Below, in pieces: positions 1-8,516 of a DNA stretch of 64,000 nucleotides. A model generated the notes under the pieces. It saw only the letters and a program-made list of their open reading frames with translations, was not told the origin of the DNA and made no database searches. The first letter of the stretch is position 1. Every line of letters starts with the position of its first letter. The position numbers and the translations under genes were made by a program. The stretch is from Propionimicrobium lymphophilum DSM 4903 (GTDB lineage: Bacteria > Actinomycetota > Actinomycetes > Propionibacteriales > Propionibacteriaceae): NCBI RefSeq assembly GCF_000423485.1, contig NZ_KE384026.1, forward strand, positions 107,513-171,512, given 5' to 3'.

Positions 1-714
1 CTAATCGAAGGCTATGGGGCAACCGAAACTTCGGCTGTCGCGTTCTTGAATCTTCCAGATGAACCCGTACTGGGCAGTATAGGCAAGGCAGTTCCTGGTT
101 TGGATGTGAAGTTTGGCGAGGAGAACGAGATTCTGCTGCGCGGCCCGATAATCGCTCGTGGCTACCACAATATGCCAGAGGAGACTGCGGAGGTCTTTAA
201 AGATGGTTGGTACCACACCGGGGATATTGGTCGCATGGACGAGGATGGCAACATTTTCATCACCGATCGCAAGAAGGACCTGTTCAAGACTTCGAATGGC
301 AAATTCGCTGCCCCGCAGAAGATCGAGAACGCGATCATGGCCAACACTCCCTACGTCAACCAGGCGATCGCCATCGGCGAGGGAAGAAAGTTCTGCTCGG
401 CAATCGTGACGCTTGATCGGCCTGCGCTCGAGCTCTGGGCGAAGAGGCGTGGGCACGAAAACCTGTCGTATGCGGAACTGACCCAGCTTCCCGAGATAAA
501 GAAGTCGATAGACCGGTTTATTCGAAAGGCGAACTCTTATCTCGAGAACTGGGAGCAGGTTAAGCGCTACACGATCCTGGATCACGAGCTGACCCAAGAA
601 AATGGCGATCTGACACCTAGCCTGAAGGTGCGTCGAAACAAGGTTTACGAAAAGTACGCCGACCAGATCGACGCCATGTACGAAGAAGCCTCCAGATCGG
701 ACCTGACGGTTTAA
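1..714 (+). CDS. Long-chain fatty-acid--CoA ligase, C-terminal part (5' truncated by window)
   Basis: The frame is open from base 1, so only the last 237 residues are visible. The family activates fatty acids with ATP to acyl-AMP and then acyl-CoA at the membrane face. Visible motifs are the YGATETS segment (residues 5-11, part of the AMP-binding signature), GWYHTGD near residue 70 and DRKKD near residue 90, followed by the C-terminal lid domain, which fits the FadD15/long-chain ligase branch. The stop lies 10 bp before a thioesterase start, so the two are probably co-transcribed and act at opposite steps of acyl-CoA metabolism. The substrate chain length cannot be read from this part. Confidence 0.9.
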   Translation, partial: LIEGYGATETSAVAFLNLPDEPVLGSIGKAVPGLDVKFGEENEILLRGPIIARGYHNMPEETAEVFKDGWYHTGDIGRMDEDGNIFITDRKKDLFKTSNGKFAAPQKIENAIMANTPYVNQAIAIGEGRKFCSAIVTLDRPALELWAKRRGHENLSYAELTQLPEIKKSIDRFIRKANSYLENWEQVKRYTILDHELTQENGDLTPSLKVRRNKVYEKYADQIDAMYEEASRSDLTV

Positions 715-724
715 GGCGCATTCT

Positions 725-1606
725 ATGGGAAAGGACAATTGGTTTACCGCGAAAATCCAGCTTCGCTACACCGATATTGACGCGCAAGGGCACGTGAATA
801 ACGTCTCTGTCGTCGAGCTCATGCAGCAAGCGAGGACTCAGATTTTGGAATCAGGGTCTGATCAGCAGAGCCTCTTGGGATCCGGTGTTGTGGTCACTTC
901 GCATGAGATCACCTACCATGCGCCAATTTTCTATTCGCCAAATTATTTAGACGTCGAGGTTGGTGTTTCAAAGGTCGGTGGAGCTAAGTTCGAGATGGCG
1001 TATCGGATAACCCAAAACGGGCGACTGTGCGTCAGTGCGACAACTTCGCTTTGCCCCTTCGACTTCGACGCGCAGTATCCGCGCAGGCTCAATGATTCCG
1101 AAAGAGCTTTCTTCAACCAATGGCGGGTTGAGCGCGAGCCAGCTGAAGCTCTCCCGATCCCCAACCTTAATGGGGGAGGGCACAAGACAGCTGCGCAACC
1201 GCGTTGGTCCGATATTGACGGTTACGGCCACGTGAACAACGTGGTGCAACTGAACTATCTGATGCTCGGAAGAATCGACACCACAGTAAGCGCTGATCCC
1301 TCGACCGCTCGGGCAGGAATCAACGTCGAGGGCCAAGAAGGAGGCCTGAGCTGGGTGATTGTTCGCCAGGATGTCCAATACATCCATCAGGTTGCTTATA
1401 GACCTGAGCCTTACGAGGTACGCACCGCCGTGACGAAAGTGGGAAACAAGTCCCTGACCTTGGCGGCAGAGCTTTGCAGCCCAGAGGATGTAAACCCATT
1501 GACCAGGGGACAAGTGGTTCTGGTGTCGGTGGACCCTTCGACCGGCCGGTCCATCAGTCTTCCCGAAAGCACTAGAGAAGCCATGAGCGACTTGTTAATA
1601 AAATAA
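725..1606 (+). CDS. Acyl-CoA thioesterase with two hotdog domains
   Basis: This 293-residue protein contains two hotdog folds in tandem. The active-site signature occurs twice: RYTDIDAQGHVNN at residues 14-26 and RWSDIDGYGHVNN at residues 160-172. Both copies keep the Asp and the HVNN helix start typical of 4-hydroxybenzoyl-CoA thioesterase-like enzymes, so both halves may be active or form one internal dimer. The predicted role is hydrolysis of acyl-CoA to free acid and CoA. It follows the acyl-CoA ligase gene by 10 bp. The exact substrate is unknown. Confidence 0.85.
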   Translation: MGKDNWFTAKIQLRYTDIDAQGHVNNVSVVELMQQARTQILESGSDQQSLLGSGVVVTSHEITYHAPIFYSPNYLDVEVGVSKVGGAKFEMAYRITQNGRLCVSATTSLCPFDFDAQYPRRLNDSERAFFNQWRVEREPAEALPIPNLNGGGHKTAAQPRWSDIDGYGHVNNVVQLNYLMLGRIDTTVSADPSTARAGINVEGQEGGLSWVIVRQDVQYIHQVAYRPEPYEVRTAVTKVGNKSLTLAAELCSPEDVNPLTRGQVVLVSVDPSTGRSISLPESTREAMSDLLIK

Positions 1607-1623
1607 AAAATACTGGTAAAAAT

Positions 1624-1654
1624 GTTGGGCCGCATCTTGAAGATGCGGCCCAAC
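1624..1654. terminator. Bidirectional hairpin terminator between convergent genes
   Basis: Arm GTTGGGCCGCATCTT (1624-1638) is followed almost at once by its exact reverse complement (1640-1654). An A-rich run lies on the left (U-run for the minus strand) and AAATTATTT on the right. It separates the thioesterase from the convergent surface-protein gene. Confidence 0.8.
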
Positions 1655-1676
1655 AAATTATTTAGCTAGTTAGCTA

Positions 1677-2587
1677 CTACTTGCGCTTGCGGTAAGCAGT
1701 AACCATGGCTGCGCCGCTAGCGGCGACGAGGCCGAGGGTTGCCAGGCCGATGCCAGCCGCACCGGTGGTCGGCAGGCCCTTCTTGTTGGTCTTCTTAGCG
1801 TCAGTTTTCTTGTCTGCTGCCTTCTGGTCTGCCTTCTTAGCTTCAGCCTTCTGCTCAGCAGCGTTCGCGGTGCTAGCGTTCTGCTGATCAGTCTTCGGAG
1901 CAGCGGCAACGCACTCCTGAGCCTTCTGCAGCTGGTCCTTGCGGGCGCTAAGCTCAACCTGCAGCTCAGTTAGAGTTGCTTTGGCATTAGAAACGCGAAG
2001 TTCGGGATCTCTAGTATTAAGAACTGAAAGATTTTTCTCAGCAGCTTCCAAATTCTCTTTAGCTTTGGCTACATTTGCCTCGGCAGCAGCCTTAGCCATC
2101 TTTGCTTCTGCACGCTTTTCATCCTTTGCGTCACGGTTCTGTTTGGCAAGAGTTACTGCAGAAGCGTAAACTACCTCATTAGGATTCTTAGGATTTTCTT
2201 GTTTTACGGACTCGTACTTATCAATTTTCTTAGACAGTTCTTCAACTGCTTTGTTGTAAGCTTTTTCTGCCTGTTCTACAGCTTCGGCTTTTTCAGGGAT
2301 AACCTTTTCTGCGTTATCCAGTGCAGTTTTGGCCTCCTGTACGGCTTGCTCTGCAGACGCAATCTTGCCAGCAATATCACCAGCAGCGCTGCGAAGAGCA
2401 TCCTCAGCGTATTTTAGAGTGCCTTCCTGAATTTTTACGTAGCCGGCTTGTTCCTCAACTGCTTGCTGAAGAGCAGCTACATCACCACAGCGGGGGGGGT
2501 GGTAGGTGCAGCGTATGCAGCAATACCGGAACCGGTAGCCAGAAGAATGCCGGTTGTGATGCCAGCGGCAAGGCTCTTTGCCTTCAT
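1677..2587 (-). pseudogene. LPTTG-anchored Ala/Lys-rich coiled-coil surface protein, frame-shifted at a C8 tract (possible phase-OFF state)
   Basis: From ATG at 2587 (with AGGAAAT upstream) the frame encodes a signal peptide (hydrophobic residues about 7-27, AYA cleavage site) and then runs into eight C at 2499-2492. With eight C the frame ends at TAG 2479-2477 after 36 residues. With one more (or two fewer) C it stays open to 1677, giving about 303 residues: a long Ala/Glu/Lys coiled-coil stalk, a Lys-rich spacer, LPTTG, a hydrophobic helix and the tail YRKRK. That is a complete sortase substrate split by one homopolymer. Either it is a phase-variable gene in its OFF state, or the tract length is a sequencing error. 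The function of the stalk is unknown; adhesion is only a guess. Confidence 0.8.
2492..2499. repeat. G8/C8 homopolymer inside the surface-protein coding region
   Basis: Eight consecutive G on the plus strand lie directly after the signal-peptide codons of the minus-strand LPTTG gene. Changing the length by +1 or -2 joins the two halves of the open frame. Confidence 0.9.
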
Positions 2588-2692
2588 TTCATTTCCTTTC
2601 GTTTTGCTATTCAGATAAGTTGCAGGATTTGAATAGCCCCAATCTTGATTTCTAAATTTGAAAACTCTTGTTCAACAAGAAATCCAGCACCT

Positions 2693-2732
2693 ACTGTAAC
2701 TTATCGTTCTGCACTGCTGTCAAGGGGGGGGG
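2693..2732 (-). promoter_or_regulatory. Candidate promoter with C9 tract abutting the -35 box
   Basis: On the minus strand nine C (2732-2724) are followed immediately by a perfect TTGACA (2723-2718). The best -10 candidate is TACAGT (2698-2693), with a 19-bp spacer. This is upstream of the LPTTG gene starting at 2587. Length change in the C tract would shift the promoter relative to anything bound upstream. The -35 is clear, the -10 less so. Confidence 0.55.
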
Positions 2733-2819
2733 CGAAAACATGAATCCTGGCTTGAGAGTTAGGGTGAGAATGAGTGGAAAGAGTGCTTTCAAAAAATGTA
2801 ATGATGATTTTTGTAGGCA

Positions 2820-2858
2820 TTTTGGGTTAGGCAAAATATTTTTTTACCTAACCCAAAA
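2820..2858 (-). terminator. Hairpin downstream of gnd
   Basis: TTTTGGGTTAGG (2820-2831) and its exact reverse complement (2847-2858) enclose a 15-nt A/T-rich loop, directly after the gnd stop on the minus strand. Confidence 0.65.
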
Positions 2859-2892
2859 GCCGGCTTGAGATTTAATTTCAAGCGTAAATATA

Positions 2893-4356
2893 TTATTCGT
2901 CGCTGGTTTTTATTTCGCTGCGGTCTCCGCTCCAGTCCAGGTGGTAGTGGCCCGGGGCGTCCACACGTTCGTAAGTGTGTGAGCCGAAGAAGTCACGCAG
3001 GCCCTGAGTTACAGCCGCATTTACCCTGGGCGCGCGTGCCATGTCGTAGTAGGCCAGCGAGCTAGAGAACACGGGTGCTGCGACACCCGAACGGGCAGCG
3101 ATAGCAACTACCTCACGCCAAGAGTTCTGGTACTCGTCCAGTTTTGGCGCGATTGAGGGAGCGCACATAAGCGAAACAAGATCGGGATCAGCGCTGTATT
3201 CCTGCGAGATGTTTTTGAGCAGCTTCGCGCGGATGATGCAGCCGTCGCGCCAGATCTTCGCGCAATCAGCCACAGAGATATTCCAGCCGAATTCGATGCC
3301 GCCCGTACGAATCTCGTCGAAACCCTGGGAGTAGGCCACAACCTTCGATGCCCAGAGCGCCTGTCGCACCTGCTCAACGAAAGCATCTACATCTTCGACC
3401 TGTACCTTGCGATCAGGGCCCTTCAACGACGCCTGAGCAACCTTGCGGAGATCGTCGTGGCTGCTAGTGGCGCGAGCGAAAACAGACTCTGCAATTCCGT
3501 TGACCGGAACGCCTAGTTCGAGAGCGGTGACGACAGTCCAAGTTCCGGTGCCCTTCATGCCAGCCCGGTCCTTGATTACATCAACCAGCGGCTTGCCTGT
3601 CTGTGGGTCCTTCTGGTGAAGAACTTCGGCGGTGATCTCCACTAGATAGCTGCTCAGCTCACCTTCGTTCCATTCGGCGAAGATATCAGCGATCTTATCG
3701 GTGCTAAGGCCAGCGCCCTTAAGCAGCTCGTATGCCTCACCGATGACCTGCATGTCGGAATATTCGATTCCGTTGTGAATCATCTTGACGAAGTGGCCGG
3801 CACCGTTCGGGCCGATCCATGTGCAGCAAGGCTCGTCACCGACGTGTGCGGAAATATCTTCGAGCATCGGGCCCAAGGTCTTGTAGCTTTCGGGTGTGCC
3901 GCCAGGCATTATCGACGGACCAGTAAGAGCTCCGTATTCGCCGCCAGAAATGCCGGTGCCGACGAAGTGGAAGCCCTTTTCAGAAACTTCCTTCTCCCGA
4001 CGAATGGTGTCACGGAAGTGGGAGTTTCCACCGTCCATGATGATGTCGCCCTCATCAAGGTATTGCATCAGTTGTTCGATGGTGGCGTCTGTAGCCTTGC
4101 CAGCTTTGACCATAAGAATGATTGAACGCGGACGCTCGATTGAGTTAACAAACTCTTGGACAGTTTCTGCTGGAATGAAATTGCCCTCGTGACCGTGCTC
4201 GGCGAAGACCTTTCGCGTCTTTTCGGGGGACCGGTTAAACAGCGCCACCGTGTAGCCCTTGTGTGCAAGGTTACGAGCCAGGTTGGAACCCATGACGGCC
4301 ATTCCGACGACGCCGATATTGGCCTTTCCCCGCCCCTGTGCTGCTTGCATCGACAT
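2893..4356 (-). CDS. gnd: 6-phosphogluconate dehydrogenase, decarboxylating
   Basis: The enzyme converts 6-phosphogluconate and NADP to ribulose 5-phosphate, CO2 and NADPH in the pentose phosphate pathway. The product is 487 residues, the usual length for the long-form family. It has the N-terminal Rossmann motif GVVGMAVMGSNLA followed by NRSPEKT, the central MVKAG and GISGGEYGA segments, and the all-helical C-terminal domain. I chose ATG at 4356 because AAGGAG lies 7-12 bases upstream; an upstream in-frame start at 4407 has no comparable site. It is divergent from a LacI-type regulator, with an inverted repeat between them. Confidence 0.95.
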   Translation of the reverse strand: MSMQAAQGRGKANIGVVGMAVMGSNLARNLAHKGYTVALFNRSPEKTRKVFAEHGHEGNFIPAETVQEFVNSIERPRSIILMVKAGKATDATIEQLMQYLDEGDIIMDGGNSHFRDTIRREKEVSEKGFHFVGTGISGGEYGALTGPSIMPGGTPESYKTLGPMLEDISAHVGDEPCCTWIGPNGAGHFVKMIHNGIEYSDMQVIGEAYELLKGAGLSTDKIADIFAEWNEGELSSYLVEITAEVLHQKDPQTGKPLVDVIKDRAGMKGTGTWTVVTALELGVPVNGIAESVFARATSSHDDLRKVAQASLKGPDRKVQVEDVDAFVEQVRQALWASKVVAYSQGFDEIRTGGIEFGWNISVADCAKIWRDGCIIRAKLLKNISQEYSADPDLVSLMCAPSIAPKLDEYQNSWREVVAIAARSGVAAPVFSSSLAYYDMARAPRVNAAVTQGLRDFFGSHTYERVDAPGHYHLDWSGDRSEIKTSDE

Positions 4357-4474
4357 GTTTCTCCTTAAAAACTTCTGGCGCGGTCTGCTTCCGCTGCTTT
4401 GGCTCAACGCTATATCCAGAAATGTTTAGCCTGCGGATATTTGTCGTTTGTTTCCTAACTAAAGTAAATAAAAG

Positions 4475-4491
4475 GTTGCCATAGTGGCAAC
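4475..4491. promoter_or_regulatory. Inverted repeat, candidate operator between gnd and lacI-type gene
   Basis: GTTGCCA and TGGCAAC form a perfect 7-bp inverted repeat around TAG. It lies in the divergent intergenic space, as expected of an autoregulatory LacI-family site, but it lacks the central CG common to such operators. Confidence 0.4.
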
Positions 4492-4537
4492 AAGACTTGA
4501 TAATCATGAGATGCTCGAACTGTTCATTATCTAGGGG

Positions 4538-4543
4538 TATGAT
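4538..4543 (+). promoter_or_regulatory. -10 box TATGAT, 6 nt before the regulator start codon
   Basis: TATGAT ends six bases before the ATG at 4550, and there is no clear ribosome binding site, so transcription probably starts at or next to the start codon (leaderless mRNA). The -35 is weak. Confidence 0.5.
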
Positions 4544-4549
4544 GAGAAA

Positions 4550-5602
4550 ATGACGCAACGAAGGTCAGAGGATGACAAGCCGGCAACGATATACGACGTT
4601 GCTGAAGCTGCGGGTGTGAGCCCTTCCACGGTGTCACGAGCCTTTTCTCGCCCCGGGCGTGTGAGCAGTAAGACGGCCGCAAAGATTCACCAGGTAGCTG
4701 CAGAAATCGGTTATCGGACCGAGCAGGTTACCCGCACAGTTCCTAGTTCCAAAACCAAGCTTATCGGTGTTGCAGTGACAGACGTTACGAACCCGTTTTT
4801 CTTCAGCATCATTCGTGGAGCCGAGCATGTAGCTAACAAACGCGGATACTCGATCCTTTTGGTGGACACGGAAGAGTCCTCAGACCTGGAACGTCAACTT
4901 CACGAGCGCACTTCTCCTGTCCTTGACGGTCTGATCATCGCTACCTCGAGGGTTTCCGACACTGCGCTTCGCAGCGTCGCAAAAGAAGTGCAGACTGTCG
5001 TTTTGAACCGAATGGTGGCTGGCCTACCGTGTGTCACCACGGATAATGCGCGGGGAATGCGCAGGGCTCTTGAGCACCTGGCAGAAATGGGCCACCGCAG
5101 GGTTTGCTACGTGGCAGGGCCCTCCGCTTCCTGGGCCGACGGAGCGCGCTGGCGGGCGTTCCGCGAGGGTTGTTTTGAGCTGGAACTGATTGATCACAAG
5201 ATCGGTCCCGTAGCGCCTACAGTAAGGGGCGGCTACAGCGTCTTCAAGCGGGTCATGGAACAGCGCGTTAGCGCGGCTATCTGCTACAACGACATGATCG
5301 GGATCGGCCTGAGCCGTGCCGCAAAGGATGCTGGGTTCGTTGTTCCTGGTGATCTGTCTGTCATTGGTTTCGATAATACTTTCGCCTCCGATCTTGTCAC
5401 CCCTGGCCTGACCACGGTCGCGGCTCCGCTAGCGCAGCTAGGCGAGGGCGCAACCAAGATCGCTTTGGCTTTGATCAACAAGGAACCCGCCAGGCTGCCA
5501 CCGAGCAACTCGGTCGTGCTCCCAATGAAGCTGATTGTTCGCGAGTCGACTGGCCCGATTCGGCGCACTCGAATCGATACCCGTAACGCAAGGCTCAGGT
5601 AG
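4550..5602 (+). CDS. LacI-family transcriptional regulator, probably of uronate catabolism
   Basis: This 350-residue protein carries an N-terminal LacI helix-turn-helix (TIYDVAEAAGVSPSTVSRAF, residues 13-32) and a hinge. The periplasmic-binding-protein-like effector domain follows, with typical GVAVTDVTNPFF and SVIGFDN segments. LacI proteins bind palindromic operators and are released by a sugar effector. The gene immediately precedes uxaC and the fructuronate reductase gene on the same strand, so the likely effector is a hexuronate or an intermediate of that pathway. This assignment rests on position. Confidence 0.85.
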   Translation: MTQRRSEDDKPATIYDVAEAAGVSPSTVSRAFSRPGRVSSKTAAKIHQVAAEIGYRTEQVTRTVPSSKTKLIGVAVTDVTNPFFFSIIRGAEHVANKRGYSILLVDTEESSDLERQLHERTSPVLDGLIIATSRVSDTALRSVAKEVQTVVLNRMVAGLPCVTTDNARGMRRALEHLAEMGHRRVCYVAGPSASWADGARWRAFREGCFELELIDHKIGPVAPTVRGGYSVFKRVMEQRVSAAICYNDMIGIGLSRAAKDAGFVVPGDLSVIGFDNTFASDLVTPGLTTVAAPLAQLGEGATKIALALINKEPARLPPSNSVVLPMKLIVRESTGPIRRTRIDTRNARLR

Positions 5603-5661
5603 GCCCAGCAATAACTGGCAACATGGCCCAGCTGAACTAAAAACCAATCAGAATTGGGTAC

Positions 5662-7077
5662 ATGCCAAAACTGACACTGAATGAAGATCGCCTATTTCCG
5701 GCAGAGTCAACTCAACGAGAGATAGCCCGCCGGATCTATTCGACAACAAAAGACCTGCCCATCATTTCTCCACACGGGCATGTGCCGCCGAGTTGGTTCA
5801 GCGAGAATACTTCATTCGGAAATCCTGCCCAGCTTTTGCTGACCCCAGACCACTACATCAATCGAATCATGCACGCTAACGGCGTCGAATTGTCGCAGCT
5901 GGGTGTCGGCCGCGATGAGATGTCTGAGGAAGATAATCGCAACGCCTGGCGGACATTCTGCGCACATTGGAGCGATTACAACGGCACAGCGATGCGTTAC
6001 TGGATGGCGGACCAGTTGGTAGGCATTTTTGGTGTTACCGAGCGTCCTAGCCCCGAAACGGCGGACGTAATATACGACCAAATCCAGGGCTGGATAGACG
6101 ACGAAGCGCATCGCCCACGCGAGCTGATGGACAAATTCAACATCGAATTCATTGCAACAACCGATGACCCTTGTGACGACCTGGCCGATCACCAGGCGAT
6201 CCACGCTAACCAGGAGTTCAGCTCCAAACATCGTGTCGTTCCAACCTTCCGTCCCGATAAATATCTTGAGCCTGGGCGAGCAGATTGGAATGAGCTGGTA
6301 AACAGTCTCGGAGAAGTTTCTGAGGTTAGCGTCGATACTCTTTCGGGATTCACTGAAGCGATGGAGAACCGCCGGGCGTATTTCAAAGAAAACGGCGCGA
6401 TCAGCACGGATCACTCACACGCCGACCTGCAAACCAACGTCGTAGATAGGGCGACGGCGGAAAATCTGTATCAGTTGGCCCGAACCTCGTTAATTAGTCC
6501 TGCCCAGGCGACGGAACTAAGGCGTTTTCTGCTGGTAGACCAGATCCGGATGGCCAGTGAAGACGGCCTAACGATGACATTGCATCCGGCGGTGGTCAGG
6601 AACCACGACCCACAAGCATTCGATGAATACGGGGCTGACGTTGGCGGCGATATCCCTTACGCTCTCGAGGTGACTCGCTCTATGCAGCCAGCCCTCGCCA
6701 AGTTCGGTAACCACCCGAATCTAAAGTTGGTGCTGTTCACGCTGGATGAGGACGTGTTTAGCCGCGAAATTGCGCCTCTTGCTGGCTACTACAGGTCGCT
6801 CTACATAGGCGTTCCCTGGTGGTTCATCGACGCTCCGGAGTCCATTCTCAGATACAAGCAGTCCGTTACGGAAATGGCCGGTTTCAGCCGCACGTCCGGC
6901 ATGATCGACGACACCAGAGCATTCTGTTCCATTCCCGCTAGACACGACATGTCTCGTCGCCTTGATGCGGTTCACCTGGCGTCGCTTGTGGCTACTCATC
7001 GCCTCGATGAAGACGAAGCAATCGAGCAGGCAAGGCGCCTGGTCGTAGATCAACCAAAGAAGGTGTTCAATCTGTGA
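5662..7077 (+). CDS. uxaC: Glucuronate isomerase
   Basis: The enzyme isomerises D-glucuronate to D-fructuronate (and galacturonate to tagaturonate) in the cytoplasm. The 471-residue product matches the family length and opens with ISPHGHVPPSWF, which carries the N-terminal metal-binding HGH. Later family segments include STDHSHAD, MTLHPAVVRNHD, LFTLDED and the C-terminal ARHDMSRR. It lies 59 bp after the LacI-type regulator and overlaps the next gene by 4 bp (GTGA), so the two catabolic enzymes are translationally coupled. Confidence 0.95.
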   Translation: MPKLTLNEDRLFPAESTQREIARRIYSTTKDLPIISPHGHVPPSWFSENTSFGNPAQLLLTPDHYINRIMHANGVELSQLGVGRDEMSEEDNRNAWRTFCAHWSDYNGTAMRYWMADQLVGIFGVTERPSPETADVIYDQIQGWIDDEAHRPRELMDKFNIEFIATTDDPCDDLADHQAIHANQEFSSKHRVVPTFRPDKYLEPGRADWNELVNSLGEVSEVSVDTLSGFTEAMENRRAYFKENGAISTDHSHADLQTNVVDRATAENLYQLARTSLISPAQATELRRFLLVDQIRMASEDGLTMTLHPAVVRNHDPQAFDEYGADVGGDIPYALEVTRSMQPALAKFGNHPNLKLVLFTLDEDVFSREIAPLAGYYRSLYIGVPWWFIDAPESILRYKQSVTEMAGFSRTSGMIDDTRAFCSIPARHDMSRRLDAVHLASLVATHRLDEDEAIEQARRLVVDQPKKVFNL

Positions 7078-8462
7078 GCAAGTTAAACCGTAAAGACCAC
7101 GGCCGCCCGGCGGCCCCGACCCGAATCATTCACCTAGGAATCGGTAACTTCACTCGCGCTCATCAGGCCTGGTATACCGAACACGCTGAGGACGCCGACG
7201 AGTGGGGCATAGCCGGGTTCGCTGGACGGACGACGCTTGAGCCGCGCGAATCTCCCAGAGACGACGCACTGGATGCTCAAGAAGGTCTTTACCAGTTGTG
7301 CATCCAGAACCCTGATGGGGACAAGGTTGAGGTGATGAGTTCGGTATCTCACACCTATCGTTCGCACGAGCACGAGGCGTGGACCAAGCTATTCGCTGAT
7401 CCCAAGGTGGCGATCGTGACATCGACTATCACCGAAGCCGGTTACTGCCGTGACAACGAAGGTAACCTCGACCTCAACGACGAATTGGTAAAGAAGGACA
7501 TCGAGCTATTGAAGAGTGGGGATCTGGAATCTCCGGTCTTCACCGGGCCAGGAAAGTTCATTCGAGGGCTGCTGGCTCGCCGCAACGCAGATGCTGGTCC
7601 TATCACTTTCGTTCCTTGCGACAACATTCCTGAAAACGGCGAAATGGCCGAGCGCATCATTCGTCAGGCTGCCGAGCAGGTAGACCAATCGTTGCTCGAG
7701 TGGATCGATCAGAACGTGGGATTCGTCACCACCATGGTTGATAGGATCACGCCCCGAGCAACTGATGAAGATCGCGACCGTGTAGCCGAAGAAACTGGTA
7801 TCCGAGACGAAGGCCTTGTGGTCACTGAACCGTTCGCAGAGTGGGTGCTGGCCGGAGAGTTTAAGGCAGGTCGTCCCAAGTGGGAAACGATGGGCGCTAA
7901 GTTCGTCGATGACGTTGTTCCTCACGAAATGCGCAAGTTGTTCCTGCTAAACGGTTCGCACTCGCTAATGGCGTATGCGGCTTCTATTCTTGGCCACGAA
8001 ACCGTTTACGACGCCATCTGCGACGAGCGTGTTCGAGGCTGGGTAGAGGAGTGGTGGGATAACGCCGCAACGCAGCTACCGCTTCCGCAGAAAGAGATTC
8101 AGGACTACCGCAACGCCCTCATCGAAAGGTACAAGAACCCTCGCATCAAGCATCTGCTAGCCCAGATTGCCAATGACGGCACGCAGAAGTTGCCTATCCG
8201 GATCGTCCCGACGATTCAGGGACTCATTAAGGACGGAACCGTGGCCACAGGTGCGACTCGTGCGGTTGCAGCATGGGTGCTGCACCTGCGCGGAATTGGT
8301 GCTCCGATCGGAGACGCCGGCGCCGATGAGTTGAAGCCCTTAGTGTCGGGAGAGCTCGATGAGGCGGTCGAGAATGTCTGCAAGTGGCTGAAGATCGACG
8401 ACGAAAGGATTGTTGACGCAGTTCTCGAGCAGGCCGAAGAACTCGAATCTTTAAAGGCCTAG
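7074..8462 (+). CDS. Fructuronate reductase / mannitol dehydrogenase family protein
   Basis: This 462-residue member of the polyol dehydrogenase family has the NAD-binding start IIHLGIGNFTRAHQAWY, the central motif TFVPCDNIPENG and the substrate-site segment RKLFLLNGSHSLMAY (the catalytic Lys lies in this K-x5-N-x2-H pattern). Its coupling to uxaC by a GTGA overlap argues for UxuB activity (fructuronate to mannonate with NADH) rather than mannitol oxidation. No mannonate dehydratase or sugar transporter is in the window, so the pathway must be completed elsewhere. Confidence 0.82.
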   Translation: MSKLNRKDHGRPAAPTRIIHLGIGNFTRAHQAWYTEHAEDADEWGIAGFAGRTTLEPRESPRDDALDAQEGLYQLCIQNPDGDKVEVMSSVSHTYRSHEHEAWTKLFADPKVAIVTSTITEAGYCRDNEGNLDLNDELVKKDIELLKSGDLESPVFTGPGKFIRGLLARRNADAGPITFVPCDNIPENGEMAERIIRQAAEQVDQSLLEWIDQNVGFVTTMVDRITPRATDEDRDRVAEETGIRDEGLVVTEPFAEWVLAGEFKAGRPKWETMGAKFVDDVVPHEMRKLFLLNGSHSLMAYAASILGHETVYDAICDERVRGWVEEWWDNAATQLPLPQKEIQDYRNALIERYKNPRIKHLLAQIANDGTQKLPIRIVPTIQGLIKDGTVATGATRAVAAWVLHLRGIGAPIGDAGADELKPLVSGELDEAVENVCKWLKIDDERIVDAVLEQAEELESLKA

Positions 8463-8468
8463 AAAAGT

Positions 8469-8503
8469 AAATAATGCGGTGGCTAAAAGCCACCGCATTA
8501 TTT
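8469..8503. terminator. Strong bidirectional terminator between the uronate operon and sigB
   Basis: A 16-bp perfect stem, AAATAATGCGGTGGCT and its reverse complement, encloses a 3-nt loop. It lies 7 bp after the reductase stop and 14 bp from the convergent sigB stop. Confidence 0.85.
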
Positions 8504-8516
8504 GTATCTAAGAGAA

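Noticed and set aside
1..738. 245-residue minus-strand frame opposite the acyl-CoA ligase and thioesterase start
   Set aside because: The plus-strand frame has clear ligase motifs; the antisense frame has no family features and no ribosome binding site.
2199..2868. Short plus-strand frames opposite the LPTTG surface gene and its promoter
   Set aside because: They are Phe/Cys/Arg-rich shadow frames, while the minus strand shows a coherent signal peptide and stalk.
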